Part shown: piece after piece, positions 45,916 through 55,037 of the stretch
Layout: each line of letters starts with the position of its first letter
Position numbering within the stretch: the first letter of the stretch is position 1
Assembly (NCBI RefSeq): GCF_000023465.1
Contig: NC_014041.1
Span: 4,641,501-4,705,500, forward strand
Length of the DNA: 64,000 bases
Direction of reading: 5' to 3'
DNA from: Zunongwangia profunda SM-A87
GTDB taxonomy: Bacteria; Bacteroidota; Bacteroidia; Flavobacteriales; Flavobacteriaceae
Program-made: the position numbers and the translations under genes
Notes under the pieces: model-generated
What the model was told of the DNA's origin: nothing
Seen by the model: only the letters and a program-made list of their open reading frames with translations
The model's database searches: none

Positions 45916-46743
45916 TTATATAGTATAAATGCGCTGGGCATTTTTATAGAAAAAAAGTTCGCGTTCCTCTTTAGAGAGCTGTCCGGCAAAATCCCTGGAT
46001 ACGTTTAAGACCTGGGCATAACTACCGGCAACCAGACATACCGGCCAGTCTGAACCATATACAATTCGTTGCGGACCAAATGCCTCCAATACCACATTTA
46101 CGTATGGCATAAGATCAATGGTTTTCCAGGTTTTATAATCGGCTTCAGTGATCATTCCTGAAATTTTGCAACTTACATTTTCGTGTTTTGCGATAGCACG
46201 CATCAATAACGCCCAGGAGTCTATATACCCCTCCTTGATATAGGGTTTAGCCATATGATCAATTACGAATTGCTGCTCAGGAAATAATTTTATAAATTCA
46301 AGTACCGCCGGAAGCTGATGCGAAAAAACTAAAATCTCGTATACAGCACCCGTATTTTTCAATTTAGAAATACCATTTAAAAAAGATTTCCGAAGTAAAA
46401 AAGAATTATCCGGCTCTCCCTGTACCACGTGTCGATAGCCTTTCATCAAAGGCATTTCCGCATAATATTCCAACTCATTTTGTACAGAATCACTTTGAAA
46501 ATCTACCCAACCTATGACTCCTTTTATAAAATCATGCTTATGGGCAAGGTTTAGTAAAAAACTATTTTCCTCAAGAGTTTGATCAGCCTGTACGGCAATA
46601 CAACCTGTAATATCATGTTCTTTGTAAACCTGTTTTAAATCCTCTGGAAGGAAGTCGCGGCGTATTGCCGCCATCTCATCATCGATCCAGTCATGATTGA
46701 CAGGATTGTAATACCAAAAATGTTGATGGGTGTCTATGATCAT
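45916..46743 (-). CDS. L-fuconolactonase (amidohydrolase family 2)
   Basis: A 275-residue metal-dependent TIM-barrel hydrolase that opens L-fucono-lactone to L-fuconate. Metal-ligand motif DTHQHFW at residues 3-9, a His in VIDHMAKP near 175 and the C-terminal GSDWPVC near 240 are all present, as in the COG3618 lactonases. It lies three bp after the dehydrogenase and nine bp before the zinc dehydrogenase stop, in one operon. Confidence 0.88.
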   Translation of the reverse strand: MIIDTHQHFWYYNPVNHDWIDDEMAAIRRDFLPEDLKQVYKEHDITGCIAVQADQTLEENSFLLNLAHKHDFIKGVIGWVDFQSDSVQNELEYYAEMPLMKGYRHVVQGEPDNSFLLRKSFLNGISKLKNTGAVYEILVFSHQLPAVLEFIKLFPEQQFVIDHMAKPYIKEGYIDSWALLMRAIAKHENVSCKISGMITEADYKTWKTIDLMPYVNVVLEAFGPQRIVYGSDWPVCLVAGSYAQVLNVSRDFAGQLSKEERELFFYKNAQRIYTI

Positions 46744-46752
46744 CGTACCAAC

Positions 46753-47769
46753 TTATTCATTAAGTTCAACCAGAGCCTTGATTACATTATTCTCTGGAGC
46801 CATTAAAGTTTCAAAATCTGCAGGCAGGTCTTTAAAGTTAATGCGATGCGTGATATACTTCTTTGGGTTGATTTTCCCGCTTTTAATACTTTCGATCACA
46901 TATTCAAAATCCTCTCGAGTTGCATTACGGCTACTCATAAGGGTTGATTCACGTTTATGGAATTCAGGATGACTAAAGACAAGTTCACCTTTTTGTAAAC
47001 CTACCAGTACATATCGACCACCGTGTGCAAGATATTGAAAAGCATTATTCATCACCTTACGGTTACCTGTAGCATCAATGACGACGGTAGGCATATCACC
47101 ATTGGTTAGTGCTGACAATCGCTCTATCACATTCTCATCCAAGGGATTTATCTTGGCCCAAACGCCCAGTTCATTCTTGCAAAAATCAAGACGATGTGTA
47201 TTCACATCAAGCACGATCACTTGCGCCCCTACTTGTTGTGCAAACTGAATCAAGCCAATACCTATAGGCCCTGCTCCCATAACCAAAACCGTTTCTCCCG
47301 CTCTTACTCCTGCCCGGCGTATGCCATGAGCTGCGATTGCTAGTGGTTCTACCAGAGCAAGTTCATCAAAATCAAGACCTTCGCCATGTAACAAATAGGC
47401 ATCGGGCACTACAACATACTCGGCCATGCCGCCATCTATATGCACCCCAAAAACCTGAATAGAACTACAGCAATTGGTTAATCCATTGCGGCAGGCCACA
47501 CAAGTTCCGCAATTAAAATACGGAATAAAACTTACAGCATCTCCTTTTTTAAAACCTTTTGCTTTTCCAGACACATATTCTGCTGCAAGCTCGTGTCCTA
47601 AAACACGCGGATAATTAAAGTAAGGCTGTGTCCCGCCAAAGGCATGGATATCGGTACCACAAATCCCTATTTTACGAATCCGCAAAAGAGACTCTCCTTC
47701 TTTAGGCTGCGGCATATCCCCTTCTTTTAATAAAAATGTACCGGGTTCCTGACAAACAATATAATTCAT
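46753..47769 (-). CDS. zinc-dependent alcohol dehydrogenase (MDR family, L-galactonate dehydrogenase-like)
   Basis: A 338-residue medium-chain dehydrogenase. Catalytic zinc ligands are in KIGICGTDIHAF (Cys near 37) and LGHELAAEY (His-Glu near 60); the structural zinc has the four-Cys run CGTCVACRNGLTNC near 90-103; the Rossmann motif is VMGAGPIGIGL near 165. It resembles L-galactonate-5-dehydrogenase and threonine dehydrogenase relatives. In the fucose operon it may be a second L-fucose or L-galactose dehydrogenase, or act on a pathway side product such as lactaldehyde. The substrate is not resolved. Confidence 0.82.
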   Translation of the reverse strand: MNYIVCQEPGTFLLKEGDMPQPKEGESLLRIRKIGICGTDIHAFGGTQPYFNYPRVLGHELAAEYVSGKAKGFKKGDAVSFIPYFNCGTCVACRNGLTNCCSSIQVFGVHIDGGMAEYVVVPDAYLLHGEGLDFDELALVEPLAIAAHGIRRAGVRAGETVLVMGAGPIGIGLIQFAQQVGAQVIVLDVNTHRLDFCKNELGVWAKINPLDENVIERLSALTNGDMPTVVIDATGNRKVMNNAFQYLAHGGRYVLVGLQKGELVFSHPEFHKRESTLMSSRNATREDFEYVIESIKSGKINPKKYITHRINFKDLPADFETLMAPENNVIKALVELNE

Positions 47770-47784
47770 GATTTTTCTTAAATA

Positions 47785-49425
47785 TTAACTGATCTCCAAA
47801 GGGTTCGCATAAGATAGGTCTGACTGTTCCTGCGGAAAATAAACCTCGAGTCCCTCGGTGCTTTGCTTAAACTTTAGGTTTTTACCGCTACTTACCAGTT
47901 TTACTTTTTTAACTTGATTCTTGTGATATTGCGAACCTGATTTTAGCGATTTTATAATCACTTTTCCGTCGTCGGGCCAACTCATTACCGTAGCGTAGAG
48001 TTTATCTCCTTTAGTAACAAATCTAATATCCTGTGAAGTAAAGGCTTTGCCTTTACCTTCGTTAAAACCCTGAGCTGTTAACGCAGCTGCACTTTCCTGT
48101 TGAGGTCCTTCTCCAAAAATTTTCCACGGTCGGGTTCCATAAATGCTATCTCCATTTAAATTCATCCACACTCCTATTTCTTCAACAATAGCCCGCTCTA
48201 ATTCATCAATACTTCCATCTCCCTTTACAGGGATATTAAGCATCAAATTACCGTTTTTACTTACCACGTCAATAAGACTATGAATAACCTGCTTAGCTGT
48301 TTTATAGCGCTTGTCGCGATAAACCCCTTTATCATAATGCCAGCTACCTATACAGGTATCGGTTTGCCAGGGTAAAGGTTCAATAGTATTACTCTGTCCT
48401 TTTTCAATATCCCACACCAATGCTTTGCGCTGCTCTTTATCCAGAATTTTACCGGTGATTACACTTTGCGGGTTGCCCTGCCTGTCAAGGCTTTTATTAT
48501 ACAGGTATGCTGCTATCTCAAGACCTACGTTACTCACCGGCCATAAAGGCAAAGCTGTATCATCAAAATATAATAGATCAGGATTAAATTTATCAATAAG
48601 CTCAATAGTACGATTGTAAAATTTTTCACAGTATTCATCAGAAGGTGGAGTAACACCATTCCCCCAGTTCCATTGACTGTGTATTTTCCCGTTATCATAA
48701 CTATCTTCACTTAAAGGATGATTTTGTGCATACAATTCCTGTGGATCTATACCTTCCCACCAGGTTCCTTCCCCGTCCTCTAAGCGCAAATTACCATCAT
48801 AGGGTACTCCCGCCAGAGGTCCGTTTTTATCTGCACGCTGGGAGGTTTCAAACCAACTCCAGGCATGAGCCGCATGTACACTTAAAGCAAAAGGGAGCCC
48901 CTCTTTACGGGCAGCTTTTTCCCAGCCGGCTATTATATCTTTTTGCGGCCCCATTTTAACAGAATTCCATTTAGGCTGATAGGTACTGTCCCACAAGTCA
49001 AGATTATCGTGATGATTGGCCATGGCCATAAAGTATTTAGCCCCGGCTTTTTTATAAAGACTCACCAGTTCTTGCGGATCCCAGTTATCTGCTTTCCAAA
49101 CATTGATCACATCTTTAAAGCCAAATTTTGATGGATGCCCATAGTTTTCAAGATGTGACTTGTATTGCCAAGTTCCCTCCTGGTACATCCCTCTTGCATA
49201 CCAATCTCCGGCTTCAGGCTCGCACTGAGGTCCCCAATGTGCCCACATCCCAAACTTGGCATCTCTAAACCAAGAGGGGGCTGTATATTTTGATAAAGAA
49301 TCCCAATTGGGTAAAAAGGGCTCTCGTTCTTCTGTATTAAAAAAATTTGCGCTAGCCAGGTGTGGGCTTAAGTAAAGTCCGGCAGTAGCTAAACCTCCTA
49401 ATTTGATTGCACTTCTACGTTTCAT
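47785..49425 (-). CDS. GH29 alpha-L-fucosidase with twin-arginine-like signal
   Basis: Exported exo-enzyme releasing L-fucose from glycans; 546 residues. The N terminus MKRRSAIKLGGLATAGLYLS has a twin-Arg pattern, so Tat export is likely. The catalytic barrel (about 50-400) carries WAHWGPQCEPEAGDWYARGM and the nucleophile Asp in LLYFDDTALPLWP near residue 285; the C-terminal beta domain follows. The sequence is far from the second GH29 at 52919, which suggests different fucosyl linkages. First gene of the minus-strand fucose operon, facing the two AraC genes. Confidence 0.9.
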   Translation of the reverse strand: MKRRSAIKLGGLATAGLYLSPHLASANFFNTEEREPFLPNWDSLSKYTAPSWFRDAKFGMWAHWGPQCEPEAGDWYARGMYQEGTWQYKSHLENYGHPSKFGFKDVINVWKADNWDPQELVSLYKKAGAKYFMAMANHHDNLDLWDSTYQPKWNSVKMGPQKDIIAGWEKAARKEGLPFALSVHAAHAWSWFETSQRADKNGPLAGVPYDGNLRLEDGEGTWWEGIDPQELYAQNHPLSEDSYDNGKIHSQWNWGNGVTPPSDEYCEKFYNRTIELIDKFNPDLLYFDDTALPLWPVSNVGLEIAAYLYNKSLDRQGNPQSVITGKILDKEQRKALVWDIEKGQSNTIEPLPWQTDTCIGSWHYDKGVYRDKRYKTAKQVIHSLIDVVSKNGNLMLNIPVKGDGSIDELERAIVEEIGVWMNLNGDSIYGTRPWKIFGEGPQQESAAALTAQGFNEGKGKAFTSQDIRFVTKGDKLYATVMSWPDDGKVIIKSLKSGSQYHKNQVKKVKLVSSGKNLKFKQSTEGLEVYFPQEQSDLSYANPLEIS

Positions 49426-49743
49426 TTCCTATTTAAAAATTCTAAAATTTCCATTCCTCGAATTCATTCCATTATACATTTACGCTGCATCATCAAGAAT
49501 TTCGTGACAAATCGCAAATTATTATACATATACACATAGCCTTTTGATAATATCAACAAGCTTATTCATCGAGTTGATCAACTCAAAAAACAAATAAATT
49601 CTGAAATCAAACGATTTCGTTAAAAATCTTATTTTTGATTCTAAAATCAAATATAAGTTTACTAAAAAGCAATTGTATTATACAAAAACGACTTATTTTT
49701 ATTCAATTAAGATGAAGTTAATATTCATTATAATAGTAAAACC
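49426..49743. promoter_or_regulatory. divergent control region of the fucose operons
   Basis: This 318-bp A+T-rich stretch separates the two arms. It holds a perfect 14-bp palindrome GAGTTGATCAACTC (49571-49584) and three direct copies of ATTATACA-N3-AC (49471-49484, 49521-49534, 49677-49690), the first two exactly 50 bp apart. These are candidate sites for the two AraC-type regulators. No exact TAnnTTTG promoter box was found. Confidence 0.5.
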
Positions 49744-50622
49744 TTGAACAGTCAGCTATTTACACATTCATTTTCCCTGCTTAATGTTGATTATGTGCAA
49801 CTTAACCATCGGTGGAATTATAAAAACATAATAAGCCCCTATTATAGACTATATTATATTGATGACGGTGAAGGAATTGTGTCAAATCCAGATGAAAAAA
49901 TTAATTTAAAACCAGGTTACCTGTATTTGATACCAAGTTTCACCCTCTGCAATTTAAAATGCACTAACTTTTTGAGTCAGTATTTTTTACAGTTTTTTGA
50001 GGAATCCCCAGATGGAATATCCCTGTTTAAAGACAATAGAAGTATTATGGAGATTAAAGCGACTGCTCTGGATGTTTCTATTTTTAATAGAATTCTAAAA
50101 ATAAATCCGGGTAGAGGCATTAACCGATCAGACAATCCGAAAATATATGAAAAGGAAGCTTATTATAAAGAATACAGAGCACTTAATAACAATATGAAAC
50201 CTTCTGTTCGCTTTGAAAGTCAGGGGATTATTTTAATGCTGATATCGCGCTTTATTCAGTCTGTACGTTTTAAATCCCCAAAAAGCGAGAAAATCCCCTC
50301 TGTAGTACTTGATGCGATTAATTATATACAACTTAATCTCGGAAATTCCATTAGCATTAATGAGCTTGCTAAAAATGCTAACCAAAACAGAGATTACTTC
50401 TCAAGGGAATTTTTGAAACATACAGGCCAAAGACCCCTTTCATATATCCACGAAAAACGTATTGAAAGAGCGCAATATCTCATTGTCACCACCAATAAGA
50501 CTTTACTGGATATTGCTATTGAAACCGGATTTAATAATCTACCTCATCTGACTAAAATTTTTAAAAAATACCTAAAAACCACGCCAGGAGCTTATAGGAA
50601 ACAAAGCTTGCAGATTACCTGA
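49744..50622 (+). CDS. AraC-family transcriptional regulator
   Basis: A 292-residue regulator with an N-terminal cupin-like sensing domain (YYIDDGEGIVSNPDEKINLKPG, about 35-80) and a C-terminal double HTH (SINELAKNANQNRDYFSREF and LDIAIETGFNNLPHLTKIFK, about 195-285). Translation probably begins with TTG at 49744, since no in-frame ATG occurs before about residue 100 and the frame is open from there. First of two tandem regulators at the head of the plus-strand fucose operon, so it likely responds to fucose or a breakdown product. Confidence 0.88.
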   Translation: MNSQLFTHSFSLLNVDYVQLNHRWNYKNIISPYYRLYYIDDGEGIVSNPDEKINLKPGYLYLIPSFTLCNLKCTNFLSQYFLQFFEESPDGISLFKDNRSIMEIKATALDVSIFNRILKINPGRGINRSDNPKIYEKEAYYKEYRALNNNMKPSVRFESQGIILMLISRFIQSVRFKSPKSEKIPSVVLDAINYIQLNLGNSISINELAKNANQNRDYFSREFLKHTGQRPLSYIHEKRIERAQYLIVTTNKTLLDIAIETGFNNLPHLTKIFKKYLKTTPGAYRKQSLQIT

Positions 50623-50624
50623 TT

Positions 50625-51491
50625 ATGAAATTATTTAAGATAGATCGCAAAAATTACCAGGACAGTTCGTTTAGCATCAATAAAGTTACGGATGATCATT
50701 TTCTAAAAATATGGCACTTCCATCCAGAAATGGAACTGGTTTTAATTTTGGAAAGTACCGGCACCCGCTTTATAGGCGATTCTGTTTCCAAATTTTGTGC
50801 TGGTGAGATAATTCTTCTAGGACCAGATCTTCCTCATATGTGGTTAAATGATCCGGAATACTTTAAACCTAACAGCTCTTTAAAAGCCAGGGCCATTGCA
50901 ATTCATTTTACAAAAGACTTTTTAGGAAAGGATTTTTTTTACAAAACTGAATTTCAAAAAATCAACCAACTTCTTAGAAAAGCAGAACTTGGCCTAAAGT
51001 TCAACAATATAAATCAAAAACTTTTAGATCGTCTTAAAACCTTAGATCAATTTTCCTCTTTTGAACGAACCCTCAGGTTTTTGGAAATCTTAAATGCATT
51101 ATCCTACGAAAGCTTTTCTCAAATTTCAAGTAGCACCTATTTGAAAAATATTCAGTCTTCTAAAAATCAGGAATTAAATAAAGTCTATGAATACATTTTT
51201 AAGAATTTTAAAAATCAAATAGCCCTGGAGGATGTTGCTTCCCTAATCCCTATGAACACCTCTGCATTTAGCCGGTTTTTTAGTAAAGTCCATAAAAAAA
51301 GCTTTACCCGCTATCTTAATGAAATACGTATAGGATACGCTTGTAAAATGTTAATGGAACAATATTACCCTATTACTATAATCTGTTTTGAAAGTGGATT
51401 TAACAGCCTTTCTAATTTCAACAAACAGTTTAAAATTATTACCGGAAAAACCCCATCAGAATATGCCAATTATCACTCATCTAATTTATAA
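50625..51491 (+). CDS. second AraC-family transcriptional regulator
   Basis: A 288-residue regulator, two bp after the first. The N-terminal cupin domain is typical of sugar sensors (WHFHPEMELVLILESTGTRFIGD, then FCAGEIILLGPDLPHMW, about 28-75). The C-terminal double HTH lies at about 190-285 (ALEDVASLIPMNTSAFSRFF, ICFESGFNSLSNFNKQFK, then GKTPSEY). It is not a close copy of its neighbour. Two regulators in tandem may sense different signals, or one each arm. Confidence 0.88.
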   Translation: MKLFKIDRKNYQDSSFSINKVTDDHFLKIWHFHPEMELVLILESTGTRFIGDSVSKFCAGEIILLGPDLPHMWLNDPEYFKPNSSLKARAIAIHFTKDFLGKDFFYKTEFQKINQLLRKAELGLKFNNINQKLLDRLKTLDQFSSFERTLRFLEILNALSYESFSQISSSTYLKNIQSSKNQELNKVYEYIFKNFKNQIALEDVASLIPMNTSAFSRFFSKVHKKSFTRYLNEIRIGYACKMLMEQYYPITIICFESGFNSLSNFNKQFKIITGKTPSEYANYHSSNL

Positions 51492-51594
51492 ATCCATGAA
51501 ATTGCAAAAAAAGTAGAAGGCACTGTAAAAAAAAGAGCAGTGGCGACTATGTTGGATCACTACATTTGAGAAAACTATCTTTTAATATACTCTA

Positions 51595-52914
51595 ATGAAT
51601 ACCGATTTGCTTATTACCGGCTATGAAGTTGTAGACGTTCGCTTCCCCACCAGTCAGTTTCTTGACGGCTCAGATGCCATGAATCCCGATCCGGATTACT
51701 CTGCCGCTTATGTTATTTTAAAAACTTCACAAGATGATTTAGAGGGACACGGGCTCACCTTTACTATTGGTCGCGGTAACGAGCTTTGCGTAGCCGCCAT
51801 CGACTCGATAATGCCTCTTATTCTTCATAAATCGCTAGCATCTTTTACTTCAAATATGGGTGCTTTTTGGAAAATGATTACCGGTGATAGTCAACTGCGC
51901 TGGTTAGGTCCCGAAAAAGGAGTGATTCATCTGGCCACAGGAGCTGTGGTAAATGCTGTTTGGGATTTATATGCTAAAGCGGAGGGCAAACCACTATGGA
52001 AACTGCTGGCCGATATGAGTCCGGAACAATTGGTCTCTTGCGTGGATTTCACTTATATTACTGATGCTATTACTCCTGCTGAAGCTACGGCGATGCTTAA
52101 AAAGATGGAAGCTACCAAGCAGGAACGTATAGATTACCTACTACAAAACGGTTATCCAGCCTACACCACCTCTGCTGGCTGGCTGGGGTACAGCGATGAA
52201 AAAATGCGCAAATTGTGCCGGGAAGCAAAAGCCGAAGGCTTTAAGCATATGAAGATTAAAGTAGGAAAAGACCTTAAAGATGATATGCGTCGAGCCCAGA
52301 TTATTCGTGAAGAGATAGGCGACGACCTTAAATTAATGATGGACGCCAACCAGAAATGGGATGTAACCGAAGCCATCGCAAATATGGCTGAACTCAAGAA
52401 ATTTAATCCCTGGTGGATTGAAGAACCTACCAGCCCTGACGATGTGCTGGGGCACGCCGCCATTGCAAAAGCCGTTGCTCCCATAAAAGTGGCAACTGGT
52501 GAGCACTGCCAGAACCGTGTGATCTTCAAACAACTGATGCAAGCAGGTGCCATCGAAATTTGCCAGATAGATAGCTGTAGACTGGCCGGGGTAAATGAAG
52601 TACTCGCCGTATTACTAATGGCTGCAAAATTTGAGATTCCCGTATGCCCGCATGCGGGTGGTGTTGGGCTATGTGAGTATGTACAGCATTTGTCTATGAT
52701 TGATTTTATTGCTATAAGCGGCTCACTTGAAAATCGTATCATTGAATATGTAGATCATTTACATGAGCATTTCTTTGATCCGGTAGTGATTAAAAATGGT
52801 GCTTATATGCCCCCAAAAATGCCTGGCTACAGCATTACCATGAAACCTAACTCCTTAAATGATTATCAATTTCCTACAGGTAAAATCTGGCAGGAAATCA
52901 CTAAAAATAAATAA
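51595..52914 (+). CDS. L-fuconate dehydratase (enolase superfamily)
   Basis: Dehydrates L-fuconate to 2-keto-3-deoxy-L-fuconate; 439 residues, the usual length for this enzyme. The general-base Lys pair is in KHMKIKVGKD near residue 220, the magnesium ligands Asp in MMDANQKWD near 250, Glu in WWIEEPTSPDD near 276 and Glu in ATGEHCQNR near 302, with the catalytic His in CPHAGGVGLCEY near 353. N-terminal capping domain: VVDVRFPTSQFLDGSDAMNPDPDY-type opening. It follows the regulators by 103 bp. Confidence 0.92.
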   Translation: MNTDLLITGYEVVDVRFPTSQFLDGSDAMNPDPDYSAAYVILKTSQDDLEGHGLTFTIGRGNELCVAAIDSIMPLILHKSLASFTSNMGAFWKMITGDSQLRWLGPEKGVIHLATGAVVNAVWDLYAKAEGKPLWKLLADMSPEQLVSCVDFTYITDAITPAEATAMLKKMEATKQERIDYLLQNGYPAYTTSAGWLGYSDEKMRKLCREAKAEGFKHMKIKVGKDLKDDMRRAQIIREEIGDDLKLMMDANQKWDVTEAIANMAELKKFNPWWIEEPTSPDDVLGHAAIAKAVAPIKVATGEHCQNRVIFKQLMQAGAIEICQIDSCRLAGVNEVLAVLLMAAKFEIPVCPHAGGVGLCEYVQHLSMIDFIAISGSLENRIIEYVDHLHEHFFDPVVIKNGAYMPPKMPGYSITMKPNSLNDYQFPTGKIWQEITKNK

Positions 52915-52918
52915 GATT

Positions 52919-54238
52919 ATGAAGAAACGAGCTTATATCACAACCTTGCTTTTCTTAAATCTCTATACGGCATTAGCCCAGGCTAGCTACAAACCTTCCG
53001 AAGCAAATCTGGAAAACAGAGCATGGTTTCAGGATGCCAAATTTGGGTTATTCATTCACTGGGGAGTATACAGCATTTTGGGGGACGGTGAGTGGGTTAT
53101 GGAACAGCAAAAAATTCAAAAAGACCGGTATGAGCTACTCCCCTCTTTTTTTAACCCTCAGCAATTTGATGCTGAAGAACTGGTAAGTCTTGCCAAAGCT
53201 GCCGGCATGAAATACATCACTGTAACCACCAAACATCACGACGGCTTTGCTATGTATGACTCTCAGGTTTCAGACTACAATATTGTAGACGCAACACCTT
53301 ATACTAAAGACGCGTTTAGATTACTGGAGCAAGCCTGTAAAAAAGCCGGAATTAAACTTTTTGCTTATTATTCGCAGGTTGACTGGCATCATCCCGATTA
53401 TTTTCCGAGAGGCAAAACCGGTCACGGCTTAGGTAGAGAAGAATCAGGTGACTGGAATACTTATCTAAAGTATCAAAATGCCCAGATTAAAGAACTTGCC
53501 GAAAATTATGATATCGCAGGCTTTTGGTTTGACGGATATTGGGATCAAAACGATTTGAAAAAAGCAGATAAACCTTATCAGGAATTTGATTTAGAGAAAA
53601 CCTATACAATTATTCATGATGTAGATTCGGGGTTACTTATAGGCAACAATCATCACTTATTACCTGTTGCAGGAGAAGACTTTCAGATGTTTGAAAAAGA
53701 CCTTCCGGGAAAGAATACAGCTGGATTTAGTGAAGGTTCTCAAATAGGTAATCTACCCTTAGAAACTTGTGAAACCATAAATCATTCCTGGGGTTTCAAC
53801 TTACAGGATGATCATCATAAATCTACAAAAGAACTCATACAGTACCTTATCAAAGCGGCTGGTAATAATGCTAATTTTCTTTTGAATATAGGACCTATGC
53901 CCAATGGAGCTATCCAGAAGGAGCATAAAGAACGCTTAAAAGAACTGGGAGCTTGGATGGATATAAATGGTGAAAGCATCTACAACACACGCGGCGGCGA
54001 ATACCAGAATGAATATATGGTTTCCACTAAAAAGTCTAAAATTCTTTATTTGCATATTTTAGATAAAGAAGTAACATCTGTCTCTATACCTGAATTTAAA
54101 GACAAAATAAAAGATGTTGTATATTTTAGTGATGCTACGCCTGTAAATTATACCCTAAGAAAAGGAACGCTAAGTTTCGAAATCGATTCTGACTATCTCA
54201 ATGACCTAGATACCATTATTAAAATAACTTTAAAATAA
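52919..54238 (+). CDS. GH29 alpha-L-fucosidase
   Basis: Exported fucosidase of 439 residues with signal peptide MKKRAYITTLLFLNLYTALA from the ATG at 52919; the frame runs back into the dehydratase gene, but the signal and spacing fix this start. Family motifs: FGLFIHWGVYSILGDGEWVM near 40, TTKHHDGFAMYDS near 100, the nucleophile Asp in IAGFWFDGYWDQ near 200. It starts two bases after the dehydratase stop. With the GH29 at 47785 it gives the locus two fucosidases. Confidence 0.92.
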   Translation: MKKRAYITTLLFLNLYTALAQASYKPSEANLENRAWFQDAKFGLFIHWGVYSILGDGEWVMEQQKIQKDRYELLPSFFNPQQFDAEELVSLAKAAGMKYITVTTKHHDGFAMYDSQVSDYNIVDATPYTKDAFRLLEQACKKAGIKLFAYYSQVDWHHPDYFPRGKTGHGLGREESGDWNTYLKYQNAQIKELAENYDIAGFWFDGYWDQNDLKKADKPYQEFDLEKTYTIIHDVDSGLLIGNNHHLLPVAGEDFQMFEKDLPGKNTAGFSEGSQIGNLPLETCETINHSWGFNLQDDHHKSTKELIQYLIKAAGNNANFLLNIGPMPNGAIQKEHKERLKELGAWMDINGESIYNTRGGEYQNEYMVSTKKSKILYLHILDKEVTSVSIPEFKDKIKDVVYFSDATPVNYTLRKGTLSFEIDSDYLNDLDTIIKITLK

Positions 54239-54242
54239 AAAC

Positions 54243-55019
54243 ATGTCGGCATTTCAATTAACAGGAAAAACAGCAATAATCACCGGAGGTGCCAGCGGTA
54301 TTGGCCGTGCCATCGCACAGGTGTTCGCACAAAACGGAGCTCGAGTTCACATCTTGGATTTTAATGAGAAACAAGCTCAAGCTACTGTAGAAGCTTTTAA
54401 AGCAGAGAACTTAGAAGTTTATTACAATATATGCGATGTTTCAAATGCAGAGGAAGTACAACAAATTGTGGATGAGATTGCTATGCAACGTACGATTGAC
54501 ATTTTGGTGAACAACGCCGGCGTGGCTCATGTGGGAAATATTGAAAATACCACTGAAGCTGACCTGGACCGGATTTACGCCATCAATATAAAAGGTGTAT
54601 ATAATTGTGCCAAAGCAGCAATTAAACACATGAAGGGTAAAAGTGGCGTCATTATCAACATGGCTTCCATCGCTTCATCGGTAGGAATTTCAGATCGTTT
54701 TGCTTATTCGATGTCTAAAGGCGCTGTACTCACGATGACCTATTCTATCGCCAAAGATTACGTAGATGAAGGGATTCGCTGTAACAGCATCTCCCCTGCC
54801 CGTGTGCATACACCATTTGTGGATGGTTTTATCGAAAAAAATTATCCGGACAACCAGGAAGAGATGTTTGAAAAACTATCAAAAACCCAACCTTTGGGCC
54901 GTATGGGCAAACCGGTGGAAATTGCACATCTTGCTCTTTATTTGGCCTCTGATGAAGCTTCCTTCATCACCGGAACCGACTTCCCCATCGATGGAGGATT
55001 CATAAAATTAAATGGATAA
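54243..55019 (+). CDS. 2-keto-3-deoxy-L-fuconate dehydrogenase (SDR family, predicted)
   Basis: A 258-residue short-chain dehydrogenase placed between L-fuconate dehydratase and a FAH-family hydrolase. It is expected to oxidize 2-keto-3-deoxy-L-fuconate to the 2,4-diketo acid with NAD+. Cofactor motif TGGASGIGRA near residue 14, NNAGVAH near 90, catalytic Ser in NMASIASSVGI near 142 and Tyr-x3-Lys in FAYSMSKGA near 155. It begins four bp after the fucosidase stop. Assignment is from gene order and family. Confidence 0.87.
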   Translation: MSAFQLTGKTAIITGGASGIGRAIAQVFAQNGARVHILDFNEKQAQATVEAFKAENLEVYYNICDVSNAEEVQQIVDEIAMQRTIDILVNNAGVAHVGNIENTTEADLDRIYAINIKGVYNCAKAAIKHMKGKSGVIINMASIASSVGISDRFAYSMSKGAVLTMTYSIAKDYVDEGIRCNSISPARVHTPFVDGFIEKNYPDNQEEMFEKLSKTQPLGRMGKPVEIAHLALYLASDEASFITGTDFPIDGGFIKLNG

Positions 55020-55037
55020 CTTTTTAAATAGAAGATT

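Noticed and set aside
52161..52742. 193-codon minus-strand frame inside L-fuconate dehydratase
   Set aside because: It is fully antisense to a gene with all catalytic motifs, has no recognizable domain and no start context.
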